Source of the DNA: Kluyvera sp036759925
Lineage (GTDB): Bacteria > Pseudomonadota > Gammaproteobacteria > Enterobacterales > Enterobacteriaceae
Direction of reading: 5' to 3'
NCBI RefSeq assembly: GCF_036759925.1
Contig: NZ_JAPKIB010000005.1
Location: 124,001 to 188,000 of the forward strand
DNA length: 64,000 nucleotides
Made by a program: the position numbers and the translations under genes. The notes below the pieces were generated by a model that was not told where the DNA came from, searched no databases, and was given only the letters and a program-made list of their open reading frames with translations. Shown here in pieces: positions 42,645-51,379 of the stretch. Position 1 is the first letter of the stretch. Each line of letters starts with the position of its first letter.

Positions 42645-43454
42645 TTATGATTTACTCATCTTCTCTGATTTTTCCATGCATTTGGCCATCGCTTCGATGA
42701 CCGCAGAGCGGAAGCCTTTCTCTTCCAGCACGCGCACGGCTTCAATGGTGGTGCCGCCAGGGGAGCAGACCATATCCTTCAGCTCACCCGGATGCTTACC
42801 GGTTTCCAGCACCATCTTCGCTGAGCCCATGACCGCCTGTGCGGCAAACTTATAGGCCTGAGCGCGTGGCATACCGCCCAGCACGGCGGCATCGGCCATC
42901 GCTTCGATAAACATAAAGACGTAGGCTGGCGCCGAGCCGCTGACGCCTACCACCGGGTGGATCATCGCTTCAGCAATCTCTTCAGCCGCGCCGAAGCAGC
43001 GGAAGATATTCAGCACATCGGCGATATCTTCCGGCGTCACCAGCGCGTTCGGGGTGACGGAGGTCATCCCCGCATTCACCAGCGATGGGGTATTGGGCAT
43101 GGCACGTACGATTTTACGATCGTGACCCAGCGCGCGCGCCAGTTGCTCCAGGGTTACGCCCGCCGCGATGGAGACCACCAGTGAGTCTTTATTCAGGCTG
43201 GAAGCGATATCACTCAGCACTTTAACCATAATGCCCGGCTTCACGGCACCAAAGACGATGTCGGTAACCTGAGCCACTTCCTGCGGGCTTTGTGCCGCGT
43301 TTATGCCGAACTCGTCGCGCAGCGCGGCCACTTTATCCGGTGACGGCGTGTAAACCCAAATCTGCCCAGGAAGTACCTGGCCGCTGGCAATCAGGCCACC
43401 AAGAATGGCTTTCCCCATGTTGCCGCAGCCAATGAAGCCAATCTTCTTCTCCAT
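42645..43454 (-). CDS. proC: ProC, pyrroline-5-carboxylate reductase
   Basis: ProC reduces 1-pyrroline-5-carboxylate to proline with NAD(P)H. The 269 residues equal E. coli ProC. The dinucleotide motif is IGFIGCGNMGKAIL at the N-terminus, and the C-terminal block is ELKDMVCSPGGTTIEAV. The gene is next to psiF because dgcC, which separates them in E. coli K-12, is absent. Confidence 0.97.
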   Translation of the reverse strand: MEKKIGFIGCGNMGKAILGGLIASGQVLPGQIWVYTPSPDKVAALRDEFGINAAQSPQEVAQVTDIVFGAVKPGIMVKVLSDIASSLNKDSLVVSIAAGVTLEQLARALGHDRKIVRAMPNTPSLVNAGMTSVTPNALVTPEDIADVLNIFRCFGAAEEIAEAMIHPVVGVSGSAPAYVFMFIEAMADAAVLGGMPRAQAYKFAAQAVMGSAKMVLETGKHPGELKDMVCSPGGTTIEAVRVLEEKGFRSAVIEAMAKCMEKSEKMSKS

Positions 43455-43611
43455 TTCTCTCTCCCTCTGTCTGTTTTTTTCGTAGTTTACTGTTATAGGC
43501 GATTCCCGGCGATGGGTAACCTACTTTTATCATTCAGCTGGCAATTATTACGTACGCGCCCCGGCTCTCTGTATAATCACGCTTTGCAATAATATTCACT
43601 CTGGAGTATCG

Positions 43612-44064
43612 ATGACCATTTGGGTTGATGCGGACGCTTGTCCGAACGTGATTAAAGAGGTGTTGTTTCGTGCCGCAGACCGCACGCAGATTGAGCTGGT
43701 ACTGGTCGCTAACCAGTATCTGCGCGTGCCGCCGTCGCGTTTTATCCGTGCGATGGTGGTACCAAAAGGGTTCGACGTGGCCGATAACGAAATCGTTCGC
43801 CTCTGTGAGCCCGGCGATCTGGTGATCACTGCCGATATCCCGCTGGCGGCTGAGGTGTTGGAAAAGGGCGGCGCGGCGCTGAATCCTCGCGGTGAACGCT
43901 ACAGCGAGGCGACCATCAAGGAGCGCTTAACCCTGCGTGATTTTATGGACACCATGCGCTCCAGCGGTATTCAGACCGGCGGGCCTGCAGCGCTCTCCCA
44001 GCGCGATCGCCAGCTGTTTGCTGCTGAGCTGGATAAATGGCTGCTGGCGGTCAAACGTGGTTGA
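43612..44064 (+). CDS. yaiI: YaiI, UPF0178 family protein
   Basis: The 150-residue protein belongs to the UPF0178/YaiI-YqxD family, with the N-terminal MTIWVDADACPNVIKEVLFR and the conserved GDLVITADIPLA; the acidic residues suggest a PIN-like nuclease fold. Its function has not been established. It is divergent from proC, as in E. coli. Confidence 0.92.
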   Translation: MTIWVDADACPNVIKEVLFRAADRTQIELVLVANQYLRVPPSRFIRAMVVPKGFDVADNEIVRLCEPGDLVITADIPLAAEVLEKGGAALNPRGERYSEATIKERLTLRDFMDTMRSSGIQTGGPAALSQRDRQLFAAELDKWLLAVKRG

Positions 44065-44234
44065 CGTGATTTCTGTCACATAAATGTGCTACCTTTTGCC
44101 GCGATATCCGGCTTGTCAAAGCAAGACACTTTCATGTACTGTTAGCGACACGCTTTGTGGCATGTTTTTTTTACGCTTGAATTACTCCCTACAGCAGCAC
44201 ATGGCGATGAAATAGATCTCAGATTATATCTTGA

Positions 44235-44274
44235 TGTAACACAAGGTTTACACTTACTTGCGTACTAGTTTGGT
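44235..44274 (+). promoter_or_regulatory. TyrR box and TrpR operator upstream of aroL
   Basis: TGTAAC-ACAAGG-TTTACA (44235-44252) matches the TyrR box TGTAAA-N6-TTTACA with one mismatch. CGTACTAGTTTGG (44261-44273) matches the core of the TrpR operator (GTACTAGTT). Both controls are known for E. coli aroL. The other part of the 44065-44337 gap shows no gene. Confidence 0.8.
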
Positions 44275-44337
44275 GATATCATTGTCGCTTCATTCATACA
44301 TCCCGCATTCACGCGTCATCAGGGGGAATTCCAGGTC

Positions 44338-44862
44338 ATGACACTGCCTATTTTTCTAATCGGAGCCCGAGGCTGCGGAAAAACGACAATAGGCCAAGCG
44401 CTTACCCATGCCTGCCATTTTCACTTTGTTGATACTGACCTGGCGTTACAGCAGCAGTCGGGCATGAGCGTGGCGGAGATTGTTGACCTCGAAGGTTGGG
44501 AAGGATTTCGCGCCAGAGAGACCCAGACGCTGATGTCGGTCACCCAGCCTGGTACCGTGGTGGCTACGGGCGGCGGTATTATTCTTGCGTCGGTAAACCG
44601 CGAATTTATGCGCCAGAACGGTGTGGTTATCTATTTGAACGCTCCAGTACCGGTTCTGGCGCGTCGTCTGGAAGCCTTTCCAGAAGAATCCCAGCGCCCG
44701 ACGCTGACCGGTAAACCGATTAGCGAAGAAGTGGCGGAAGTGCTGGCGCAGCGAGATGCGCTGTACCGCGAAACCGCCCACTACGTTGTTGATGCCTCTG
44801 CTGCGCCAGAGCGCGTTGTCACATTGATTCTTGACGCTCTGCATCTGGCCACGGTCAGCTAG
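44338..44862 (+). CDS. aroL: AroL, shikimate kinase II
   Basis: AroL phosphorylates shikimate in the chorismate pathway. The 174 residues equal E. coli AroL. The P-loop is GARGCGKTT (residues 9-17); DTD in FVDTDLALQ and the GGGII block bind shikimate. It is preceded by TyrR and TrpR sites. In E. coli yaiA follows; here the next gene is aroM. Confidence 0.96.
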   Translation: MTLPIFLIGARGCGKTTIGQALTHACHFHFVDTDLALQQQSGMSVAEIVDLEGWEGFRARETQTLMSVTQPGTVVATGGGIILASVNREFMRQNGVVIYLNAPVPVLARRLEAFPEESQRPTLTGKPISEEVAEVLAQRDALYRETAHYVVDASAAPERVVTLILDALHLATVS

Positions 44863-44929
44863 CAGGGCTCGTCCGCTCTCCCTCTTTATTCTTCCTTTTC
44901 TCCTCCTCAGATTTTGCTTCTGACGGCCG

Positions 44930-44958
44930 ATATAACCACTTTTATTTCGTGGTTATAT
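44930..44958. other. Perfect hairpin in the aroL-aroM gap
   Basis: ATATAACCAC (44930-44939), a 9-base loop, GTGGTTATAT (44949-44958). No T-run follows. The 44863-45156 gap is where E. coli has yaiA; no yaiA-like frame is present. A 12-codon frame (45117-45155: ATGTGTAAAGCG.. to TAA) with AGGTGG before it ends one base before aroM and may be a leader or chance. Confidence 0.55.
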
Positions 44959-45156
44959 TGTGCGTAAGTCACATTTTTGGCTTATTATTAATGTTATAGA
45001 ATCGTTAAAATAAAGCTTTATCAGGAGAGTACTGGAAATAACGGGAATCTTTACATTCTGCCCGGCGGATGAACTGCTACGCTTTTGAGCGGTATTTTTC
45101 ATCCATCCAGGTGGCTATGTGTAAAGCGAGCATAAGAGAAGCAGAAGGTAGATAAC

Positions 45157-45834
45157 ATGAGTGCAACGATGGCGATTCTTACGATAGGGGTGGTACCCGT
45201 CAGTGAAGTGTTGCCGCTATTGACCGAGCACATCAGGGAAGATCAAATCACCCACATTAGCCTGTTAGGCAAAATGAGCCGTGTGGAAGTCATGGAAGAG
45301 TATGCACCAGAACCCGGTGAAGAACGTTTACTGGTTCTGTTGAATGATAACCAGTTTGCTGAAGTTTCCCGCCTGAAAGTCGAGCACAGCCTGCAGGCCG
45401 TGATTGAGGTGCTGGACAATCAATCCTATGACGTCATTCTGCTACTGAATACGTTTAAATTACGCAGTATGGTGGCGCGCAATGCGATTCTGCTGGAGCC
45501 CCAGCGTATTATTCCACCGTTGGTCGCCTCTATCGTTGAGGGACATCAGGTCGGGGTGTTGGTCCCCGTGGAAGCCATTCTCGACGCTCAGCAGGAGAAG
45601 TGGCAGATGCTGTCTAATTTGCCGTACTACGCGCTGGCTAACCCGCTTCGTGATACCGACCAGCACCTGATTTCAGCCGCGAATTCGTTACTGGATCAGG
45701 GGGCCGACGTGCTGGTGCTCGACTCGTTGAGCTATCACCAGCGTCACCGTGACCTGCTACAAAAGGCGCTGGATGTGCCGGTTCTATTGTCGAATGTGCT
45801 GGTGGCCAGACTGGCGGCAGAATTATTGTGTTAA
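45157..45834 (+). CDS. aroM: AroM family protein
   Basis: The 225-residue protein matches E. coli AroM moderately well, best at the ends (MSATMAILTIGVVPVSEVLP and QRHRDLLQKALDVPVLLSNV). AroM is TyrR-regulated in E. coli with aroL, and its biochemical role is unknown; the fold resembles Asp/Glu racemases. It is more diverged than its neighbours. Confidence 0.9.
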   Translation: MSATMAILTIGVVPVSEVLPLLTEHIREDQITHISLLGKMSRVEVMEEYAPEPGEERLLVLLNDNQFAEVSRLKVEHSLQAVIEVLDNQSYDVILLLNTFKLRSMVARNAILLEPQRIIPPLVASIVEGHQVGVLVPVEAILDAQQEKWQMLSNLPYYALANPLRDTDQHLISAANSLLDQGADVLVLDSLSYHQRHRDLLQKALDVPVLLSNVLVARLAAELLC

Positions 45835-45912
45835 GCGTATGATTTCGCGTGACAGGTTTCTGTTCGCAACCCTATATTGGTCTTTTGATGACGAGATAAT
45901 AAGGGCCTGTTT

Positions 45913-46197
45913 ATGCTTCAGAGCAACGAATACTTTGACGGAAAAGTGAAATCCATTGGCTTTACCAGCAGCAGCACGGGTCGTGCCAGCGTGGGCGTGA
46001 TGGCGGAAGGCGAATACACCTTCGGTACCGCGCAGCCGGAAGAGATGACGGTGATTAGCGGCGCGCTGAACGTGCTGTTACCGGGTGAAATCGAATGGAA
46101 AGTCTATTCCGCTGGGGAAGTGTTCAACGTGCCGGGCCACAGCGAGTTTAACCTGCAGGTTGCAGAGCCAACCTCTTATCTGTGCCGCTATCTGTAA
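45913..46197 (+). CDS. ppnP: PpnP (YaiE), nucleoside phosphorylase of cupin type
   Basis: PpnP is a 94-residue single-domain cupin that acts on purine and pyrimidine nucleosides with phosphate. The sequence MLQSNEYFDGKVKSIGF.. through EPTSYLCRYL matches E. coli YaiE nearly throughout. It lies between aroM and rdgC as in E. coli. Confidence 0.95.
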   Translation: MLQSNEYFDGKVKSIGFTSSSTGRASVGVMAEGEYTFGTAQPEEMTVISGALNVLLPGEIEWKVYSAGEVFNVPGHSEFNLQVAEPTSYLCRYL

Positions 46198-46203
46198 TGC
46201 ATT

Positions 46204-46227
46204 CCCTTCCTGCTGAGGCAGGAAGGG
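46204..46227. terminator. Hairpin between convergent ppnP and rdgC
   Basis: CCCTTCCTGC-TGAG-GCAGGAAGGG is a perfect 10-base stem in the 40-base gap between the two stop codons. The T-tracts are poor, so its strength as a terminator is uncertain. Confidence 0.55.
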
Positions 46228-46237
46228 GACTTCCCGC

Positions 46238-47149
46238 TTAACGTTGGGCTTCGCCGCCTAACCCTTCTACCAGGCTTTTAATCATCGCCGCCAGTTCGCC
46301 GGTCATCAGAATAAAGTCCGCGTCGAAACGCTGAGCATAGTCGTCACGGTCGATATCTTCGTTCTGATCGCGCAGTTCGTCGCAGAACTTCAGACGCTTA
46401 ATGGAGCCGTCATCGCACATCACGAACTGAATACGCTGCTGCCAGTCGAGCGCCAGCTTGGTCACCAGCTTGCCGGCTTCGATATGACAGGCGATCTCAT
46501 CGCACACCAGATCCTGTTTCTTCGCTCGGATCACGCCGCCGTCTTCGAGGATCGCTTTCAGCTCGGCTTCATCCAGAATCTGGAAACTTTGCGCCGCCGA
46601 TCCGGAACGCACCCATTCGGTCAGGGTCAGTTCGATCGGATTTTCCAGCGTCAGTGGCACCACCGGCAGCGAGCCGAGGCTTTTACGCAGCAGCGCCAGA
46701 GTGTCTTCCGCCTTTTTGGCGCTGGCGCAGTCGACCATAATCAGATCGTTAACGGTGTCGATCCACATCATCGTCTGGCTGAAGCGGCTGAAAGCGCGCG
46801 GCAGCAGAGAGTGCAGGACTTCATCCTTCAGCGAATCTTTTTCGGTTTTCTTGAGTTTGCGGCCCTGATCGGCCTCGAGCTTTTGGATCTTCGCTTCCAG
46901 CGCCTGTTTAATCACCGGAGAGGGCAAGATCTTCTCTTCTTTGCGAGCGCAAATGATGATCTGACCGTTAACTGTGTGCGTCAGCGCATCGCTGTGTGAA
47001 CCCATCGGCGGTACCCAGCCGGTTTTTGCCATATCCTGGCTGCCGCATGGGGTGAAGGTCATCTCAGCGAGCTGTTTTTCCATCTCATCCGCGCGCAGGG
47101 AGATGTCGCGGCTGAGACGATAAACCATTAAATTTTTGAACCACAGCAT
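46238..47149 (-). CDS. rdgC: RdgC, nucleoid-associated recombination protein
   Basis: RdgC forms a ring-shaped dimer around duplex DNA and limits RecA. The start at 47149 (MLWFKNLMVYRLSRDISLRA) gives 303 residues, the E. coli length; a frame four codons longer is not supported. Typical blocks are TPCGSQDMAKTGWVPPMG and LPRAFSRFSQTMMWID. The gene is divergent from mak. Confidence 0.97.
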   Translation of the reverse strand: MLWFKNLMVYRLSRDISLRADEMEKQLAEMTFTPCGSQDMAKTGWVPPMGSHSDALTHTVNGQIIICARKEEKILPSPVIKQALEAKIQKLEADQGRKLKKTEKDSLKDEVLHSLLPRAFSRFSQTMMWIDTVNDLIMVDCASAKKAEDTLALLRKSLGSLPVVPLTLENPIELTLTEWVRSGSAAQSFQILDEAELKAILEDGGVIRAKKQDLVCDEIACHIEAGKLVTKLALDWQQRIQFVMCDDGSIKRLKFCDELRDQNEDIDRDDYAQRFDADFILMTGELAAMIKSLVEGLGGEAQR

Positions 47150-47236
47150 GATAATTTCCACGGTGTTATCGTTAAATCAGCGGGCAATGATAACGAATTG
47201 TCCTCGCCCTTGCATTGTTTTAAACAGGAGTTATGA

Positions 47237-48139
47237 ATGCGAATTGGTATCGATCTGGGTGGAACGAAAACCGAAGTCATCGCGCTAAGCGACCAGGGTG
47301 AGCAGCTTTACCGCCACCGATTACCCACGCCGCGTGACTATCAGCAAACCATTGAGAATATTGCGCATCTTGTTGCTCTTGCCGAAGAGGCAACCGGGCA
47401 AACGGGGACGGTTGGCATGGGCATTCCCGGCTCAATTTCCCCCTATACCGGGGTGGTGAAAAACGCCAACTCGACCTGGCTCAACGGCCAGCCGTTTGAT
47501 AAAGATCTCAGCCATCGCCTTAATCGCGAGGTGCGACTGGCGAACGATGCTAACTGCCTGGCGGTGTCTGAAGCGGTGGATGGTGCGGCAGCGGGGGCGC
47601 AGACGGTGTTCGCGGTGATCATCGGTACCGGCTGTGGCGCGGGCGTGGCGCTAGGAGGCCGTGCGCACATCGGCGGTAATGGCACGGCGGGCGAGTGGGG
47701 GCATAATCCGCTGCCGTGGATGAACGACGACGAGCTGCGCTTCCGGGCAGAGGTGCCGTGCTATTGCGGCAAGCAGGGCTGTATTGAAACCTTTATTTCC
47801 GGTACCGGCTTTGCCACTGACTACCAGCGTTTAAGCGGTAAGGCACTGAAGGGAAATGAGATTATGCGCTTGGTTGATGAGGGCGACGCGCTGGCCGAGC
47901 AGGCGCTTCACCGTTACGAACAGCGGCTGGCAAAATCGCTGGCGCACGTGGTGAATATTCTCGACCCTGACGTGATTGTGTTGGGCGGTGGCATGAGCAA
48001 CGTTGAACGGTTATATCAGACGGTACCGGAGCTGGTGAAAGAGTGGGTATTCGGCGGCGAGTGTGAAACACCGATTCGCAAGGCGCTGCACGGGGACTCC
48101 AGCGGGGTACGTGGGGCGGCGTGGTTGTGGCCAGCGTGA
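47237..48139 (+). CDS. mak: Mak, manno(fructo)kinase of the ROK family
   Basis: Mak phosphorylates fructose and mannose. The 300 residues show the ROK start MRIGIDLGGTKTEVIAL, the catalytic LANDANCLAVSEA, EWGHNPLPW, and the zinc motif CYCGKQGCIETF. In E. coli araJ lies between mak and sbcC; here sbcC follows after a repeat element. Confidence 0.96.
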   Translation: MRIGIDLGGTKTEVIALSDQGEQLYRHRLPTPRDYQQTIENIAHLVALAEEATGQTGTVGMGIPGSISPYTGVVKNANSTWLNGQPFDKDLSHRLNREVRLANDANCLAVSEAVDGAAAGAQTVFAVIIGTGCGAGVALGGRAHIGGNGTAGEWGHNPLPWMNDDELRFRAEVPCYCGKQGCIETFISGTGFATDYQRLSGKALKGNEIMRLVDEGDALAEQALHRYEQRLAKSLAHVVNILDPDVIVLGGGMSNVERLYQTVPELVKEWVFGGECETPIRKALHGDSSGVRGAAWLWPA

Positions 48140-48144
48140 TTTGG

Positions 48145-48233
48145 CCCTCACCCTAACCCTCTCCCAGAGGGAGAGGGTACCGTTCGGGACCGCTTTTCGC
48201 CCTCTCCCTCCGGGAGAGGGCCGGGGTGAGGGG
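48145..48233. repeat. Double palindromic repeat between mak and sbcC
   Basis: CCCTCACCCTAACCCTCTCC..AGAGGGAGAGGG faces CCCTCTCCCTCCGGGAGAGG..CGGGGTGAGGG, so each unit is a stem and the two are mirror images. It belongs to the same family as 19606-19640. It occupies the spot of E. coli araJ, between convergent mak and sbcC. Confidence 0.85.
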
Positions 48234-48238
48234 AAATC

Positions 48239-51200
48239 TCACTCCACGCTAAACGTTTTATCCAATCGGCTATACCCCAATCCGTTGATCTTCTTCACCT
48301 TAATCTGCACCGGGATCCGCTCTTTCATCGCCTCTACGTGGCTAATCACGCCGATGATTTTACCGCTGGCGTTGAGCGTATCCAGCGCATCCAGCGCCGT
48401 GTCCAGCGTTTCGCTATCCAGCGTGCCGAACCCTTCATCGAGGAACAGGGAGTCGATGCGCGTTTTATGACTCACCAGGTCGGAGAGCGCCAGCGCCAGC
48501 GAAAGGCTGACGAGGAAGCTTTCGCCGCCGGAAAGGGTGCGGGTATCGCGCACCGCGTCCGCCTGCCAGGTATCGACCACTTCCAGCTCCAGCGCGTCGC
48601 TGACCTTACGCTGAAGCAGATAGCGACCGTGCAGGCGGCTGAGCTGTTCGTTGGCGAGCCACACCAGATTATCCAGCGTCAGCCCCTGGGCAAATTTGCG
48701 GAACTTATCGCCCTCTTTAGAGCCAATCAGCGCATTCAGATGCGCCCAGTCCTCCAGCGCGGCGCTGGCTTTTTCTATCTCCAGGAACAGCGACTGCTGC
48801 TGCTGGCGATTCTCTTCATCCTGCTTCAACTGCTGGCGCAGCTCGCCCTGGCGTTCGCTGTTTTCACGCAGTTGGCGGGAAATATGCAGGAGCTGCGTCT
48901 GGGCATCTGCCAGCGTCAATGCTTCGCTCAGCGTTTCTGGACGCTGAGTCAGATGACGCTGTATGGCCTCCTGCGCCTGTGCCGCTAACGTCTGGTGCTG
49001 CTGATGCTGGGTCTCCAGCGTCTGTTTTCGCTGCTCCAGACGCTGGCGTTCATGCTGATCCAGCAGCGCATTGAGAAAGTCCTGGCGATCGCTAAAGTGC
49101 GACTCGGCCAACGCCTGGTCGAAGGCCTGCTCGGCCTGCTGCAGACGCTGTTTCTCCTGCGCTTCCTGTTGCTGGAGCGTGTGCCACTGGCTTTCCAGTG
49201 ACACGCAGTCATGGTGTACCTGCTGCCAGCCGTCGAGCGTCACCGGGTGGGCATCTTCAGGGTTTTGCACCGCGGGAAGGGTATCGAGCAGCGGTTGGAT
49301 CTGCACGAGCTGCTGCTGAGTCTGCTGAAGCTGTTTTTGCTGCTGCTGCCAGCGCTGGGTATCCGCTTCACGAGCAGCTAGCCAGCGGTGCGCTTCGTCG
49401 GGCTGCGGAAGGGCAAGGCCAAAGCCTGTAAGCGTCTGGGTAAGCAAAGCGGTACGCTGTGCTAGCTCATCCTGCTGTTGGGTGTACTGGGTGCGTAGCT
49501 CGCGGAGTTGTGCGTCAAACGTCAGGCGCTGGCTGTAGTGATAGCGCTGCTGTTCGGCCTCTTCCTGCGCCGCTAGCCAGCCGTTGATATCGTCAGCAGG
49601 CTGTAGCGTGATACCCAACCCCTGAATGACCGTCTGCCACTGTGATGTAAGTGCTTGCTCTCGCTCGCAAAGCGTCTCCAGCTCGGCATTTTCCTGCAGC
49701 TGATGTTTTTCCAGCGCGGCGTGCTGACCGCGTAGCGTGGCGCCTTCTTCCGCCAGTTGGGCGACCTCTTTCTCCAGCGCATCGCGGCGGGCTTTGTTGG
49801 CATCCGGGGCTAACGCCTGGTACTCCGCCAGTGCAGGATGGCTGGTTGAGCCGCATAGCGGACAGGGCGCGCCTGGTTGTAAACGCGCACGCTCGGCCTC
49901 GAGGCGCACGATCGTTGCCTCCAGCTCGCAAATGGCGTTCACGTCATCGCGCTGCTGTTTTTTCTCTTTATAGACCTGACGGAGCTGGGTAAGTCCGGTG
50001 GTCAGCGTTTCTAGCTGTTGCTGGCGCTGTTGCTGTGCGTGCAGAAGCTGCTGGCGGCGCGTTTGCAGCGGGATGAACTGCGAATGGAGCGCGCTCAGCT
50101 GCTGGCGCAGTGGGCGGGTGGTCGCGTGCTGGGCAATTTGCCCAGCTACTTCTTCCTGAGTCAGCGTTAGCGCTGAGGGTGGCAGTTGGGCGAGCCGTTT
50201 TTCCAGCTCGGCCAGACGCTGCGCGCCGGTCTCCAGTTGAGCACGTTCGCGGGCCTGTTGAGTGAAGGCGCTACGCCAGCCGGTCAGTTCCCCCAGCCAC
50301 TGCTGGATGTGTTCGTTTTCCTGCAGCCACTGCTGAAGCTGACTTTGGGTCTGCTGGAGCGCGGTGGCCTGCTGCTCGGCGCTTAGACGAATGCGGTCAC
50401 GAAGGCGGCGGGAATCATGTAAGCGAGTATTTACTTGCTCTACTAACTGGTGGGTTTTCACCACCGTGGCGGCCTGCTCTTGCAACTGCGTCCAGCGCGG
50501 GCGTAACGCTTCCGCAGGCTGCGCCCGGTTGAGTGCAGCAAGCTGTGGCTGCGCCTCTTCCAGCGCCTGACGGGCGGCAGTGAGCGACTGCTGGTGGATC
50601 TTCCCGTCCTGTTCCAGTTCCTGCTGGCGGGTGAGCCACTGCTGATGCAGCGCAGCGACGGTCTGCTGCTGTTGCCACTGCAGTTCGTCAGAAGTAAGCG
50701 CCTGCAAACTCTGTGTCAGGGTCTGCTGCTGCTCTTCGCTCAGCAGCACCACGCCGCTGGCCTGCGCCTGAAGCTTCTCCAGTTCCCCCCGCGCCTGCTT
50801 ATGTTTTTCAAAGACCTGCGCTGAAATCTGACCATAAATTTCAGTGCCGGTTAGCTCTTCGAGTAACTCGGCGCGCTCTTTTGGCTCGGCGTTGAGGAAA
50901 GCGGCAAACTGGCCTTGAGAGAGCATCATTGAGCGGGTAAAACGACCATAGTCGAGTCCGGTCAACGAGGCGGTCATTTCCAGCTTGTCTTTAATTTTGT
51001 CCGCCAGAATTTGCCCGTCATCGCAGCGCGCCAGCTCGACACGCGGCGCCTGTAGGTTGCCGTCCGGCTGATTGCGGGCGCGGTTCTGGCTCCAGAAGGC
51101 GCGGTAGGCTACGCCCTGAACCTCGAACTCGACCTCCGCCAGACATTCGGCGGTGTCACGGGTCATCAGGTCGTTTTGCGACTGGGAGACGTTACTTAGA

Positions 51201-51379
51201 CGCGGTGTCTTGTGGTACAGCGCCAGGCAGATGGCGTCCAGCAGCGTGGTTTTCCCTGCGCCGGTTGGGCCGGTAATGGCAAACAGACCGTTGCTGGCGA
51301 ACGGCTCCTGGGTGAAATCGATTTTCCACTCGCCCTTGAGCGAGTTGAGGTTTTTCAGGCGCAGGCTGAGAATTTTCAT
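48239..51379 (-). CDS. sbcC: SbcC, nuclease complex ATPase (Rad50-like)
   Basis: SbcC is the SMC-like ATPase of the SbcCD nuclease, which cuts hairpins and processes blocked DNA ends. The 1046 residues show Walker A GPTGAGKTT (37-45), long Gln-rich coiled coils on either side of the zinc hook CPLC (Cys506 and Cys509), and at the C-terminus the ABC signature LSGGESFLVSLSLALAL and Walker B DSLFLDEGFGTLD. It overlaps sbcD by four bases. The coiled-coil parts are much less conserved than the heads compared with E. coli. Confidence 0.97.
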   Translation of the reverse strand: MKILSLRLKNLNSLKGEWKIDFTQEPFASNGLFAITGPTGAGKTTLLDAICLALYHKTPRLSNVSQSQNDLMTRDTAECLAEVEFEVQGVAYRAFWSQNRARNQPDGNLQAPRVELARCDDGQILADKIKDKLEMTASLTGLDYGRFTRSMMLSQGQFAAFLNAEPKERAELLEELTGTEIYGQISAQVFEKHKQARGELEKLQAQASGVVLLSEEQQQTLTQSLQALTSDELQWQQQQTVAALHQQWLTRQQELEQDGKIHQQSLTAARQALEEAQPQLAALNRAQPAEALRPRWTQLQEQAATVVKTHQLVEQVNTRLHDSRRLRDRIRLSAEQQATALQQTQSQLQQWLQENEHIQQWLGELTGWRSAFTQQARERAQLETGAQRLAELEKRLAQLPPSALTLTQEEVAGQIAQHATTRPLRQQLSALHSQFIPLQTRRQQLLHAQQQRQQQLETLTTGLTQLRQVYKEKKQQRDDVNAICELEATIVRLEAERARLQPGAPCPLCGSTSHPALAEYQALAPDANKARRDALEKEVAQLAEEGATLRGQHAALEKHQLQENAELETLCEREQALTSQWQTVIQGLGITLQPADDINGWLAAQEEAEQQRYHYSQRLTFDAQLRELRTQYTQQQDELAQRTALLTQTLTGFGLALPQPDEAHRWLAAREADTQRWQQQQKQLQQTQQQLVQIQPLLDTLPAVQNPEDAHPVTLDGWQQVHHDCVSLESQWHTLQQQEAQEKQRLQQAEQAFDQALAESHFSDRQDFLNALLDQHERQRLEQRKQTLETQHQQHQTLAAQAQEAIQRHLTQRPETLSEALTLADAQTQLLHISRQLRENSERQGELRQQLKQDEENRQQQQSLFLEIEKASAALEDWAHLNALIGSKEGDKFRKFAQGLTLDNLVWLANEQLSRLHGRYLLQRKVSDALELEVVDTWQADAVRDTRTLSGGESFLVSLSLALALSDLVSHKTRIDSLFLDEGFGTLDSETLDTALDALDTLNASGKIIGVISHVEAMKERIPVQIKVKKINGLGYSRLDKTFSVE

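Noticed and set aside
48239..51379. Many plus-strand frames inside sbcC
   Set aside because: They are shadows of the Gln/Leu-rich coiled-coil coding region; none has independent support.
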